From: CAYFIW01 sp964343265
Lineage (GTDB): Bacteria; Chloroflexota; Dehalococcoidia; Lucifugimonadales; UBA826
Length of the DNA stretch: 21,102 nt
Direction of reading: 5' to 3'
NCBI GenBank assembly: GCA_964343265.1
Contig: CAYFIW010000030.1
Coordinates: 1-21,102, forward strand
How positions within the stretch are numbered: position 1 is the first letter of the stretch; each line of letters starts with the position of its first letter. Below, piece by piece: positions 8,860 through 16,254 of the stretch. The translations under genes and the position numbers were made by a program. The notes under the pieces were generated by a model. It did no database searches, was not told the DNA's origin, and saw only the letters and a program-made list of their open reading frames with translations.

Positions 8860-9309
8860 TTGCAAAAAACACTTTTATTGGTCAAACCTGATGGGGTTCA
8901 AAGGGGACTGGTTGGTCAGATTGTCTCTCGTATTGAACAAAAAGGATTAAAGCTTGTAGGGCTTAAGTTAATGAAGGTTAGTCAAGAACTTGCAAATCAG
9001 CATTATGGTGAGCACATTGGCAAGCCATTTTTTAATGACCTTGTTGATTTCATAACCTCATCTCCTATTGTTGCTATGGCCGTTGAAGGAGATAATGCTG
9101 TACAGGTTATGCGGGTTATCATGGGTACAACAAATCCACAGGAAGCTTCACCCGGTACCATTAGGGGAGATTTTGGGATGACTATCGGAATGAACTTGAT
9201 CCATGGATCAGATTCTGCTGAGTCGGCGGAAAGAGAACTTTCCTTATTCTTCAATTCAGAGGAGATATTAGACTATCAACGTGAGGTTGATAAGTGGGTT
9301 ATTGAATAA
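8860..9309 (+). CDS. ndk: Nucleoside diphosphate kinase
   Basis: Transfers the gamma phosphate of ATP to NDPs through a phospho-histidine. It has 149 residues, slightly longer than the usual 137-143. It begins QKTLLLVKPDGVQRGLVG with the nucleotide-binding lysine K9, and the phosphorylated histidine is H115 in NLIHGSDSAESA. The start is TTG at 8860 with a clear AGAGGAGA ribosome site at 8845-8852; the family N-terminus begins exactly there. It lies 18 bases after tsaB and is probably in that operon. Its last 11 bases overlap the 3' end of the opposing rsfS gene. Confidence 0.97.
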   Translation: MQKTLLLVKPDGVQRGLVGQIVSRIEQKGLKLVGLKLMKVSQELANQHYGEHIGKPFFNDLVDFITSSPIVAMAVEGDNAVQVMRVIMGTTNPQEASPGTIRGDFGMTIGMNLIHGSDSAESAERELSLFFNSEEILDYQREVDKWVIE

Positions 9310-9667
9310 AACGAGTAGTTTTAGCTTCAGGCCAAGCATCTTCCAAGGAATAATACTCTCTGTGTTCACGGGCAAAAAAGTGTATAACTAAATCACCATA
9401 ATCTAGAAGATACCAGCCACTATTCTGATCCCCTTCCCTATGGTGTAGGGTCAGGCTGAGCTTTTTTAAATGAGACTCTGTATCTTCTGAGATAGCTCTC
9501 ATGTGTCTGGGTGAGTTCGCAGTCATAACAATGAAATAATCTGCGAAAGCACAATTTTCCGATACGTCCATCATTATTACGTCTTCTGCTTGCAATTCAG
9601 ATGCTGAATCCAGTGCGAGTTCAATCGCTGCCTGTACTTTATTTTCGTATGTCGTTTGTGTGTCCAT
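9299..9667 (-). CDS. rsfS: Ribosomal silencing factor RsfS (Iojap family)
   Basis: Binds ribosomal protein L14 (uL14) and blocks subunit joining under starvation. It has 122 residues, standard size. Family motifs are present: DVSENCAFADYFIVMTAN (34-51), SPRHMRAI (52-59), GWYLLDYGDLVIHFF (84-98) and EHREYYSLEDAWPEA (101-115). The start is ATG (complement of 9665-9667). It is divergent from mnmA across 68 bases and its 3' end runs into the ndk stop region. No ribosome site is evident ahead of the start; a perfect TATAAT box lies seven bases upstream, which suggests a leaderless transcript. Confidence 0.95.
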   Translation of the reverse strand: MDTQTTYENKVQAAIELALDSASELQAEDVIMMDVSENCAFADYFIVMTANSPRHMRAISEDTESHLKKLSLTLHHREGDQNSGWYLLDYGDLVIHFFAREHREYYSLEDAWPEAKTTRFIQ

Positions 9668-9674
9668 GTCAAGC

Positions 9675-9680
9675 TATTAT
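9675..9680 (-). promoter_or_regulatory. Candidate -10 box for a leaderless rsfS transcript
   Basis: The minus strand reads TATAAT, a perfect -10 consensus, ending seven bases before the rsfS ATG. With normal spacing the transcript would begin at or very near the A of the ATG. No convincing TTGACA-like -35 is seen 16-18 bases upstream, so this is a single-box prediction. Confidence 0.4.
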
Positions 9681-9735
9681 AGGCGTTTATAGGAGATTCG
9701 GTATATTAATTGAATTATTGTGCTAGCCTTTAAGT

Positions 9736-10851
9736 ATGAAAAAACAAAAAGTGATAGTTGCGATGAGTGGAGGAGTTGATTCTTCCGTTGCGGCCTTGAT
9801 TTTGAAAGAACAGGGCTATGATGTTGTTGGTATGACGTTGCGTCTTTGGTCGTCTAACTATGACCATGAAACATTGGAAAACAATAGATGTTGTTCTGTT
9901 GAGGATGTCGATGATGCAAGAAACGTCTGTAGCATTTTGGGAATACCACATTACTTCGTAAATTTTGAAAAAGAATTTCAAGAGCACGTAGTGGGATATT
10001 TTATAAAAGAATATGATTCCGGACGAACACCTCATCCTTGTCTTGCGTGCAACGATAAAATCAAGTTTGATTTTTTGCTTAGAAGAGCCATGTTTTTGGA
10101 TGCGGACTTCATAGCCACAGGTCACTACGCGAGGCTTGACTGTCCTAACGATCAAATAAGATTGTTGAAAGGTATCGATCATTCCAAAGATCAGTCATAT
10201 GTATTGTATACATTGCGTCAAAATGAACTGTCCAAATTGAAATTCCCTGTTGGGAATTTTACAAAATCAGAAATCAGACAATTGGCACTCGATGCCAATC
10301 TTCCTGTGGCTGACAAGCCCGATAGCCAGGAGATCTGCTTCATTCCTAGCGGCAACTACCGGGAATTTTTGCAGGAACGTATAACAGCAAAGCCTGGTGA
10401 ATTTGTAAATACAACCGGTGAATATCTGGGTGATCACCCAGGCATTCAATTTTTCACAATAGGTCAGCGGAGGCGACTAGGTCTTCCCTCAAAAGATGGT
10501 GAACCTATGTTTGTGCTAGATATAGATGAAGAATCTAGGAAAATAACTCTCGGTAAAGAAGAGGAACTATATCAAAGAGAATTTACCTGCAAAGGGATTA
10601 CTTTCACTAGTGAAACATCAGTGAGTGAGCCTCTACATGTTAATGCACGTATCAGGTACAACGCGAAGGAAGCTGATGCCATGGTTTATATAGAGGGCGA
10701 TGAGGGGAGAGTTGTATTTACAGATCCACACAGGGCAATCACGCCCGGCCAACCAGTTGTGTTTTATCAAGGGGAAGAAATGATTGGAGGAGGAATAATT
10801 GAAAAGGCCATTGCAAATAGTTTGAGAAAAACTCCGTCGCTTTCGGTCTAA
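9736..10851 (+). CDS. mnmA: tRNA-specific 2-thiouridylase MnmA
   Basis: Thiolates U34 of Lys, Glu and Gln tRNAs. It has 371 residues. The PP-loop is AMSGGVDSSVAA (9-20), the first catalytic cysteine is C102 in HPCLACN (C102-x2-C105), and the second is C201 in SQEICFIP. ATGHYAR and IDHSKDQSYVLY, typical of the adenylation domain, are present, and the C-terminal beta-barrel has FTIGQRRRLGLP. It starts at ATG 9736 with no clear Shine-Dalgarno sequence; a TGCTAGCCT element six bases upstream could be an extended -10 of a leaderless transcript. rnhB begins six bases after its stop. Confidence 0.96.
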   Translation: MKKQKVIVAMSGGVDSSVAALILKEQGYDVVGMTLRLWSSNYDHETLENNRCCSVEDVDDARNVCSILGIPHYFVNFEKEFQEHVVGYFIKEYDSGRTPHPCLACNDKIKFDFLLRRAMFLDADFIATGHYARLDCPNDQIRLLKGIDHSKDQSYVLYTLRQNELSKLKFPVGNFTKSEIRQLALDANLPVADKPDSQEICFIPSGNYREFLQERITAKPGEFVNTTGEYLGDHPGIQFFTIGQRRRLGLPSKDGEPMFVLDIDEESRKITLGKEEELYQREFTCKGITFTSETSVSEPLHVNARIRYNAKEADAMVYIEGDEGRVVFTDPHRAITPGQPVVFYQGEEMIGGGIIEKAIANSLRKTPSLSV

Positions 10852-10857
10852 CTACAA

Positions 10858-11478
10858 TTGATCCCAAATACAAATTTTGACCTGGAAAATCAATTGTTAT
10901 CGGATGGGTTTAACATGGTCGGAGGACTGGATGAAGTGGGTCGGGGTGCTTTAGCCGGACCTGTGGCTGCGGGTCTCGTTGTATTTCCGAGGGATGTGGA
11001 TGAATCGCTCCTTTTGGAAGTGACTGATAGCAAGAAATTATCACAAAAAAGTCGGGAAAGGTTATCACATGTCATTCGCACGCAATCTCTTGTTTGCGAG
11101 GTAGGATATGCCGATGCGATTGAGATTGACCAACTCGGCATCGTTCCAGCCACAAAACTTGCGATGTACAGGGCCATTGATAAAAGTGTTTTAAAGTTAG
11201 ATTACCTGATCGTTGATGCATTGGATATGTCGGAGACAGGAATACCATTTTATTCTCTTTACAAGGCTGATCAGATAAGTAAAACTGTTGCAGCGGCTTC
11301 AATAATTGCCAAGGTTCATAGAGATCACTACATGCAATCATTATCAAGAAAAGTACCTGGGTATTTTTTTGAGAAGAACAAAGGTTATGGGACTAAAGAA
11401 CACATGATTTCGATTTCCAATATGGGACCGTCTGTCGAGCATCGTAAAACTTTTTCGCCTGTTTCAAAAATAAAATGA
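10858..11478 (+). CDS. rnhB: Ribonuclease HII
   Basis: Endonuclease that removes ribonucleotides from DNA and RNA primers. It has 206 residues. The first acidic pair D25-E26 is in GGLDEVGRG, followed by LAGPVAAGLVVF and DSKKLSQKSRERL; the other metal ligands are probably D120 (LIVDAL) and D138 (KADQ) ahead of AAASIIAKVHRD. The start is TTG at 10858, six bases after mnmA, without a clear ribosome site. The ATG at 10915 would delete the conserved N-terminal helix and leave only VGG before DEVGRG, so the TTG is preferred. Confidence 0.95.
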   Translation: MIPNTNFDLENQLLSDGFNMVGGLDEVGRGALAGPVAAGLVVFPRDVDESLLLEVTDSKKLSQKSRERLSHVIRTQSLVCEVGYADAIEIDQLGIVPATKLAMYRAIDKSVLKLDYLIVDALDMSETGIPFYSLYKADQISKTVAAASIIAKVHRDHYMQSLSRKVPGYFFEKNKGYGTKEHMISISNMGPSVEHRKTFSPVSKIK

Positions 11479-11515
11479 CTTCCGAAATATGAATTAAATT
11501 TGAGAGTGAATCAGC

Positions 11516-11827
11516 ATGCCTTTATACGAATATGTGTGTAAGGATTGTGAATCCGATTTTGAAGTTTTTCATCGTTCATTTAATACAATTAAGCCGGTAT
11601 CTTGTATTAAATGCGAATCGGACTCCGTTGAAAAGAAAATATCCAAAGTATCTTTTAAGTTGGAGTCTGGTGGCACAAGAAGTAATTCTTACTATTCTGA
11701 TGCTTCAAACATTGGCAAGAAAGTAGAAGATAATTTTTCCTCTCATGGTGTGGATATGCCTACAAGTATTAGAGATTCAATAGATAATGCTAGAAGAGGG
11801 AAGATGCCAAACGGGCTGGATCTGTAG
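11516..11827 (+). CDS. FmdB-family putative zinc-ribbon protein
   Basis: Small protein of 103 residues with the FmdB/CxxC_CxxC_SSSS-type zinc ribbon. It opens with MPLYEYVCKDC, the standard family start; the four metal-binding cysteines are C8, C11, C30 and C33. After that comes a Ser/Gly-rich, low-complexity stretch (about 50-75) and a short charged helix ending in RRGKMPNGLDL. The family is common beside housekeeping genes and has been suspected of a regulatory role, but no function is established. It follows rnhB by 37 bases and precedes thiE by 13 bases. Confidence 0.9.
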   Translation: MPLYEYVCKDCESDFEVFHRSFNTIKPVSCIKCESDSVEKKISKVSFKLESGGTRSNSYYSDASNIGKKVEDNFSSHGVDMPTSIRDSIDNARRGKMPNGLDL

Positions 11828-11840
11828 AGGTAATTTAAAT

Positions 11841-12710
11841 ATGAACTCAGGGTTTATAACGGATTTTTCGAAGATATTTGAAGATTTGCCTGATTCAATT
11901 CCGTCAATGATTTCGAATAAATTAAGCGCGGATAATTTAGAAGATATCAATACAAAGGATTTACTGGATTTATTAAAACGTCTAGAGATGCTGTCTGAAC
12001 TTTTGCATTTGATGGGTTCTTCAACTCCTCAACTTGTTATCTGCTTACAACAGGTAATACAAGAATTAAGAGGCAGGTCCAGAGCTAAGATGAAGGGTTT
12101 GTATGTGATCATAGACCCAGATGCAACAAATAACCGTAATATTTTTGATGTGACAAAAGCAGCTATTGAGGGTGGCGTTTCTGTAGTTCAATATAGAGAT
12201 AAAAAACTGGATCGGTCCTACTTTTTAAACAATTCCTTTTTATTAAAGGAGATTTGTGATGAATCTTCAGTTTCCTTCGTCGTCAATGATGCTGTAGACG
12301 TAGCTCGGTTGGTGAATTCATCTTTTCTCCATGTTGGACAGTCAGACATGGAAGTAGAGTTTGCAAGAAAGTTATTGTTGTCATCTCAATGTATTGGTAC
12401 TTCAAATAATGGTTTAGCGGAAACTTCTGTTTCTGAAGAAGATGGGTCTGACTATCTTGCAGTAGGTGCTGTTTATGCAACCTCTACAATGGGAAAATCA
12501 TCTAGAAAACCGGTCGGCACGGAGACTTTAGTCGAAGTTAAATCTCAAACCGACCTTCCGGTTGTAGCTATAGGTGGCATAAATGAATCAAATTTGGCAG
12601 AGGTAAGAACGACTGGAGTGGATGCTGCTTGCATTGTTAGTTCAATCACATGTGCTGCGAACCCTGAGAAGTCTGTTAAAGAACTGCTGCACATATGGGA
12701 GAATGCTTAA
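11841..12710 (+). CDS. thiE: Thiamine-phosphate synthase with an unidentified N-terminal extension
   Basis: Joins HMP-pyrophosphate and thiazole phosphate to make thiamine phosphate. The ThiE TIM barrel begins at residue 84 (MKGLYVIIDP) and carries VVQYRDK (115-121), VVND (147-150), HVGQSD (164-169), GTSNNG (186-191), YATSTMGKSSRKPVG (212-226), AIGGI (243-247) and IVSSI (265-269). Residues 1-83 form an extra, mostly helical, Leu- and Asp-rich segment with no match I know; it does not look like the ThiD2 domain fused to some ThiE proteins. ATG 11841 has AGAGG about ten bases upstream and is preferred over an in-frame ATG at 11787 inside the previous gene. A start at ATG 12090 would give a plain ThiE, so the extension might instead be a small upstream cistron lacking its own stop. 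Confidence 0.9.
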   Translation: MNSGFITDFSKIFEDLPDSIPSMISNKLSADNLEDINTKDLLDLLKRLEMLSELLHLMGSSTPQLVICLQQVIQELRGRSRAKMKGLYVIIDPDATNNRNIFDVTKAAIEGGVSVVQYRDKKLDRSYFLNNSFLLKEICDESSVSFVVNDAVDVARLVNSSFLHVGQSDMEVEFARKLLLSSQCIGTSNNGLAETSVSEEDGSDYLAVGAVYATSTMGKSSRKPVGTETLVEVKSQTDLPVVAIGGINESNLAEVRTTGVDAACIVSSITCAANPEKSVKELLHIWENA

Positions 12711-12800
12711 TTTATAGCAAATCCATGAGGTTTTTTAATTTAGCTGCACGGATTTATATTGACGATAGAGATAACATGACGGAAAATTCATGTTTTGAAA

Positions 12801-12822
12801 GTGACATATAACGCTGTGTCAC
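12801..12822. promoter_or_regulatory. Inverted repeat upstream of hppA, possible operator
   Basis: GTGACA and TGTCAC form a perfect 6-bp inverted repeat separated by 10 bases, 27 bases before the preferred hppA start. The size and symmetry resemble a dimeric repressor site. A TTGAAA just upstream (12795-12800) could be a -35 element overlapped by the site, but no well-spaced -10 is seen. No regulator is named. Confidence 0.25.
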
Positions 12823-12848
12823 GAATATAGAATTTTTAGGAGATGGGT

Positions 12849-14891
12849 ATGGAAACAATAGAGATAGTTGCTATAGCGGCTTCTATAATTTCGTTACTAT
12901 TTGCAGCTTTTCTAACATCCACTGTAATTAAAAAAGATGGTGGTAATGAACAGATTAGATTCATAGGTAACGCGATACAGAAAGGAGCTATGGCGTTTCT
13001 TTCAAGAGAATACAGATTACTGGGTATATTTGTTGTAGTAATGGCAATTATATTGGCTGTGTTCATCGATTTCGATGTTCTGGATCGTCTTACTGGCGAC
13101 TCTGACGGCGTTCCTGGGACAGCGATAGCCTATCTTGTGGGAGCTGTCGGATCTTCTCTCGCAGGTTTCATAGGAATGAGTATAGCTGTGAGGGCCAATA
13201 CCAGGACTACGGTGCAAGCTATGGAAGGTCTTAATCCAGCCCTGAGAGTTGCTTTCAATAGTGGAGCTGTTATGGGCTTATCGGTGGTAGGTCTTGCACT
13301 ACTAGGTGTGACCTTAATGCTTTTTGTATTTAATAACGATACGTCTATAGTGGCTGGTTTTGGTTTTGGTGCATCTTCAATTGCTTTGTTCGCAAGGGTT
13401 GGTGGAGGAATCTATACGAAGGCCGCTGATGTGGGTGCAGATCTCGTTGGAAAGGTAGAGCAAGGAATTCCGGAGGACGATCCCAGAAACCCTGCAACCG
13501 TTGCGGACAACGTTGGTGACAACGTTGGAGACGTCGCAGGAATGGGGGCGGATTTATTTGAATCATATGTTGGTTCTATAATAGCGACAGTCGCTCTTGC
13601 TGCCGTAGGTGCTACCTTTTTGGGTGGTGATTCTAATCAACTAGATTTGCAGTTATTCCCCTTACTTGTTGCATCTATAGGAATAATTTCGTCCATAATT
13701 GGCACATTCCTAGTTCGCACTGGTGAAGGTGCTGATATGGGACGTCTTTTGTGGTCATTAAGGACTGGTATTTTCTCTGCAGGGGGCCTAGTTTTACTTG
13801 GGACTGCGGGGTTGGTTATATCGCTTGATCTGGACTTCAATCTATTTTGGGTTGTTTTGGTTGGCCTAGTTGCTGGACAGGCAATTGGAACGGCGTCTGA
13901 ATACTACACTTCATATGAGTATAGTCCTACCAAGAAACTTGCAGAACAAGCTGAGACTGGTCCGGCTACTATAATGATAGGCGGCTTAGGATTAGGCATG
14001 ATCAGCACAGTGATACCAGGACTAGTAATAATTCTTGGTATGTGGATCTCGTATGAGCTTGCAGACCTTTATGGAGTCGCCTTGGCGGCTGTAGGTATGC
14101 TTTCAACATTAGGTATTACTCTCGCTACAGATGCTTATGGCCCTGTAGCTGATAATGCAGGAGGAATTGCGGAACAGGCAGGACTTGATCCAGAGGTAAG
14201 AGAGCGTACTGATGCTTTGGATTCTCTTGGAAATACTACTGCTGCTACAGGTAAAGGTTTTGCGATCGGATCTGCTGTACTTACGGCACTTGCCTTAATG
14301 GCAGCCTATGCCAAGGTTGTAAATATAGAAAGCCTGGACATCATGAATATCCGAGTTTTGATGGGCCTGATCATCGGGGCAATTATGCCTTTCTTGTTTG
14401 CAGCTTTAACTATGCAGGCCGTAGGTCGTGCTGCTTACGCTATGGTCCAAGAGGTTAGAAGACAATTCAGGGAAATCCCTGGGTTACTTGATGGTGATGC
14501 AGAAGCAGATTACGCTAGAGCAGTTGATATCAGCACTACCGGAGCTATGAAGGAGATGGTTCTACCCGGAATTATTTCTATAGTAGTTCCTGTGTTGGTT
14601 GGAGCTGTTTTGGGGGCTGAAGCATTGGGAGGCCTGTTAATAGGCTCGATTGCTACAGGCTTCTTATTCGCGATAATGATGGCAAACGCTGGTGGTGCAT
14701 GGGACAACGCAAAGAAATATATAGAAGCCGGTCATATTGGTGGGAAAGGCTCAGATCAACATTCTGCTGCGGTTGTTGGAGACACTGTTGGTGACCCTTT
14801 TAAAGACACCTCTGGTCCCGCGTTGAATATTTTGCTAAAGCTTATGTCGATAGTGGCACTTGTGTTTGGACCACTGTTTGTAGCGATGTAG
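12849..14891 (+). CDS. hppA: Membrane-bound ion-translocating pyrophosphatase, K+-dependent type
   Basis: Polytopic membrane pump that couples PPi hydrolysis to H+ and/or Na+ export. It has 680 residues, with many hydrophobic helices. The PPi/Mg site motifs are intact: DVGADLVGKVE (about 195-205), DDPRNPATVADNVGDNVGD (210-228) and the C-terminal GGAWDNAKKYIE and GDTVGDPFKDTSGP. In GNTTAATGKGF the position that separates subclasses is Ala (about 465) with Gly three residues on, the K+-dependent pattern; K+-independent enzymes have Lys there. The ion-gate Glu of helix 6 lies in ADLFESYVGS (about 238), the position used in Thermotoga-type Na+ pumps. AGGAG (12838-12842) touches the ATG at 12843 but is six bases from the ATG at 12849, so the latter is the likely start. 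Transcription ends at the strong hairpin downstream. Confidence 0.96.
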   Translation: METIEIVAIAASIISLLFAAFLTSTVIKKDGGNEQIRFIGNAIQKGAMAFLSREYRLLGIFVVVMAIILAVFIDFDVLDRLTGDSDGVPGTAIAYLVGAVGSSLAGFIGMSIAVRANTRTTVQAMEGLNPALRVAFNSGAVMGLSVVGLALLGVTLMLFVFNNDTSIVAGFGFGASSIALFARVGGGIYTKAADVGADLVGKVEQGIPEDDPRNPATVADNVGDNVGDVAGMGADLFESYVGSIIATVALAAVGATFLGGDSNQLDLQLFPLLVASIGIISSIIGTFLVRTGEGADMGRLLWSLRTGIFSAGGLVLLGTAGLVISLDLDFNLFWVVLVGLVAGQAIGTASEYYTSYEYSPTKKLAEQAETGPATIMIGGLGLGMISTVIPGLVIILGMWISYELADLYGVALAAVGMLSTLGITLATDAYGPVADNAGGIAEQAGLDPEVRERTDALDSLGNTTAATGKGFAIGSAVLTALALMAAYAKVVNIESLDIMNIRVLMGLIIGAIMPFLFAALTMQAVGRAAYAMVQEVRRQFREIPGLLDGDAEADYARAVDISTTGAMKEMVLPGIISIVVPVLVGAVLGAEALGGLLIGSIATGFLFAIMMANAGGAWDNAKKYIEAGHIGGKGSDQHSAAVVGDTVGDPFKDTSGPALNILLKLMSIVALVFGPLFVAM

Positions 14892-14920
14892 TCGAATTAA
14901 AAGGTAAATAATGCTTTTTA

Positions 14921-14956
14921 TAAGGGAGGTGATGAAAGTCACCTCCCTTATTTTTT
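14921..14956 (+). terminator. Intrinsic terminator after hppA
   Basis: A perfect 12-bp stem, TAAGGGAGGTGA pairing with TCACCTCCCTTA, closes a 6-base loop (TGAAAG) and is followed by six T residues. It lies 29 bases after the hppA stop and separates it from the glycan genes. Confidence 0.93.
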
Positions 14957-15055
14957 ATATATTATTGGTCATATACTTATTCGTAAAACTATGATGATAA
15001 TCTAATCTCAATAACACCGCGTAAAAATTTAGATGGTTCTTCTGGAGCATATTTT

Positions 15056-16186
15056 TTGAGGATAGCAGTATTTCTTACCAGGGGCGGATCTCTTCAAGTA
15101 TGGGAGCAAAAAGGCATACTTATACGAGAACTTCAAATATATAAAGAATTAAAAAAACATGGCATTCACACAACTTTAATTACATATGGAGAGAATTCTC
15201 AAAGAGATTTTGAAAGTGTACTTGGAAATATAGAGGTGTGTTATAACAATTTTAAATTACCTCTTAGAATCTACGAAAAAATGATTCCGTGGTTGCACCG
15301 TAAAGCGCTACAAAAAGTTAATTTGATAAAAACGAATCAAACTAATGGCTCTCTCGCAGCATTGAGAGCATCCAAGATATGGAAAAAACCCTTATTATCT
15401 CGATGCGGATATTTATGGTCAGAATTTGCCGAAAGAGATTTTGGGATTGACGCTGTAATGACTCAAAAGGCTATTAATACCGAGAATAAAGTTTTTTCTG
15501 AATCTGCAGCAAATGTATTTACCACACAAGATATGCTTAACAGAGCGGCTGATAGAATTAAAAACATGTCTGACAGCTATGTCATCCCAAATTTTGTTGA
15601 TACAGAATCCTTCGTAAATGATTCTCAAAATGAATTTACTACAGATGTACTATTTATAGGGAGATTTGAAAATCAGAAAAATCTGTTTTCGTTGTTAGAG
15701 GCTGTTCGACTTTTAAATTGCTCAATTACGTTGATTGGAAATGGGACTCTACAAAATGAAGTTGAAGATTATCTAGAAAAAAACATATCTGATTATTCAT
15801 TAATTGACAGTGTTCCTCATGTAGAAATTAGTCGATATATGCAAAGCAGCAAAGTATTTGTTTTACCTTCTTTTTTTGAAGGGCATCCAAAAGTTCTTTT
15901 AGAGGCTATGTCGTGCGGTATGTCTGTTGTAGGGAGTGATGTACCTGGAATACGTAATGTGATCGAACATGAAAAAACAGGCCTACTGTGCGGTACCGAT
16001 ACCGATAATATTAAGGATGCTATACATAGATTATTTATTGACCATGAGTTGAGGGACGTACTCGGTAGGAATGCAAGAGAATACATTGAGAAAAATTGTT
16101 CTCTATATGCCGTGTCTAAGGTGGAATCAAAGCTAATAGAGAGCATAGTACAACCTACAAATGATAATTCCAAAAATATTGGTTGA
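15056..16186 (+). CDS. GT4-family glycosyltransferase
   Basis: GT-B fold glycosyltransferase of 376 residues that adds a nucleotide-activated sugar to a growing glycan, at the cytoplasmic membrane face. The C-terminal domain has the linker IPNFVDTESF, donor-site start IGRFENQKN (201-209), and the E-x7-E motif FFEGHPKVLLEAMSCG with E275 and E283, followed by GSDVPGIRNVIEHEKTGLL. The N-terminal acceptor domain is diverged. The start is TTG 15056 with GGAG eight bases upstream and gives the typical opening MRIAVFLTRGG. It is the first gene after the hppA terminator and so needs its own promoter in 14957-15055, where I see no strong one. Sugar and acceptor cannot be told from sequence. Confidence 0.9.
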   Translation: MRIAVFLTRGGSLQVWEQKGILIRELQIYKELKKHGIHTTLITYGENSQRDFESVLGNIEVCYNNFKLPLRIYEKMIPWLHRKALQKVNLIKTNQTNGSLAALRASKIWKKPLLSRCGYLWSEFAERDFGIDAVMTQKAINTENKVFSESAANVFTTQDMLNRAADRIKNMSDSYVIPNFVDTESFVNDSQNEFTTDVLFIGRFENQKNLFSLLEAVRLLNCSITLIGNGTLQNEVEDYLEKNISDYSLIDSVPHVEISRYMQSSKVFVLPSFFEGHPKVLLEAMSCGMSVVGSDVPGIRNVIEHEKTGLLCGTDTDNIKDAIHRLFIDHELRDVLGRNAREYIEKNCSLYAVSKVESKLIESIVQPTNDNSKNIG

Positions 16187-16254
16187 GTACTATCAATGAA
16201 TTTTCAAAGAAATAAATTAAGGAATACTGGATTGTTAAATAAGAAAATAGCTAT

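Noticed and set aside
9197..9210. 14-bp perfect palindrome TGATCCATGGATCA
   Set aside because: It lies inside ndk over the active-site NLIHGS codons; nothing nearby suggests a binding site, so it is probably chance.
10240..10259. 8-bp hairpin AAATTCCC / GGGAATTT with a 4-base loop in mnmA
   Set aside because: It has no downstream T tract and sits in the middle of an intact gene, so I do not call it a terminator.
12719..12755. Imperfect inverted repeat AAATCCATG / CACGGATTT after thiE, considered as a terminator or riboswitch part
   Set aside because: There is one mismatch and a loop of about 19 bases, it is not followed by a T tract, and no thiamine riboswitch-like conserved elements are present; it also lies downstream rather than upstream of thiE.
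13500..13545. Direct DNA repeat GACAACGTTGG in the pyrophosphatase gene
   Set aside because: It encodes the conserved DNVGDNVGD catalytic motif of the family and needs no other explanation.
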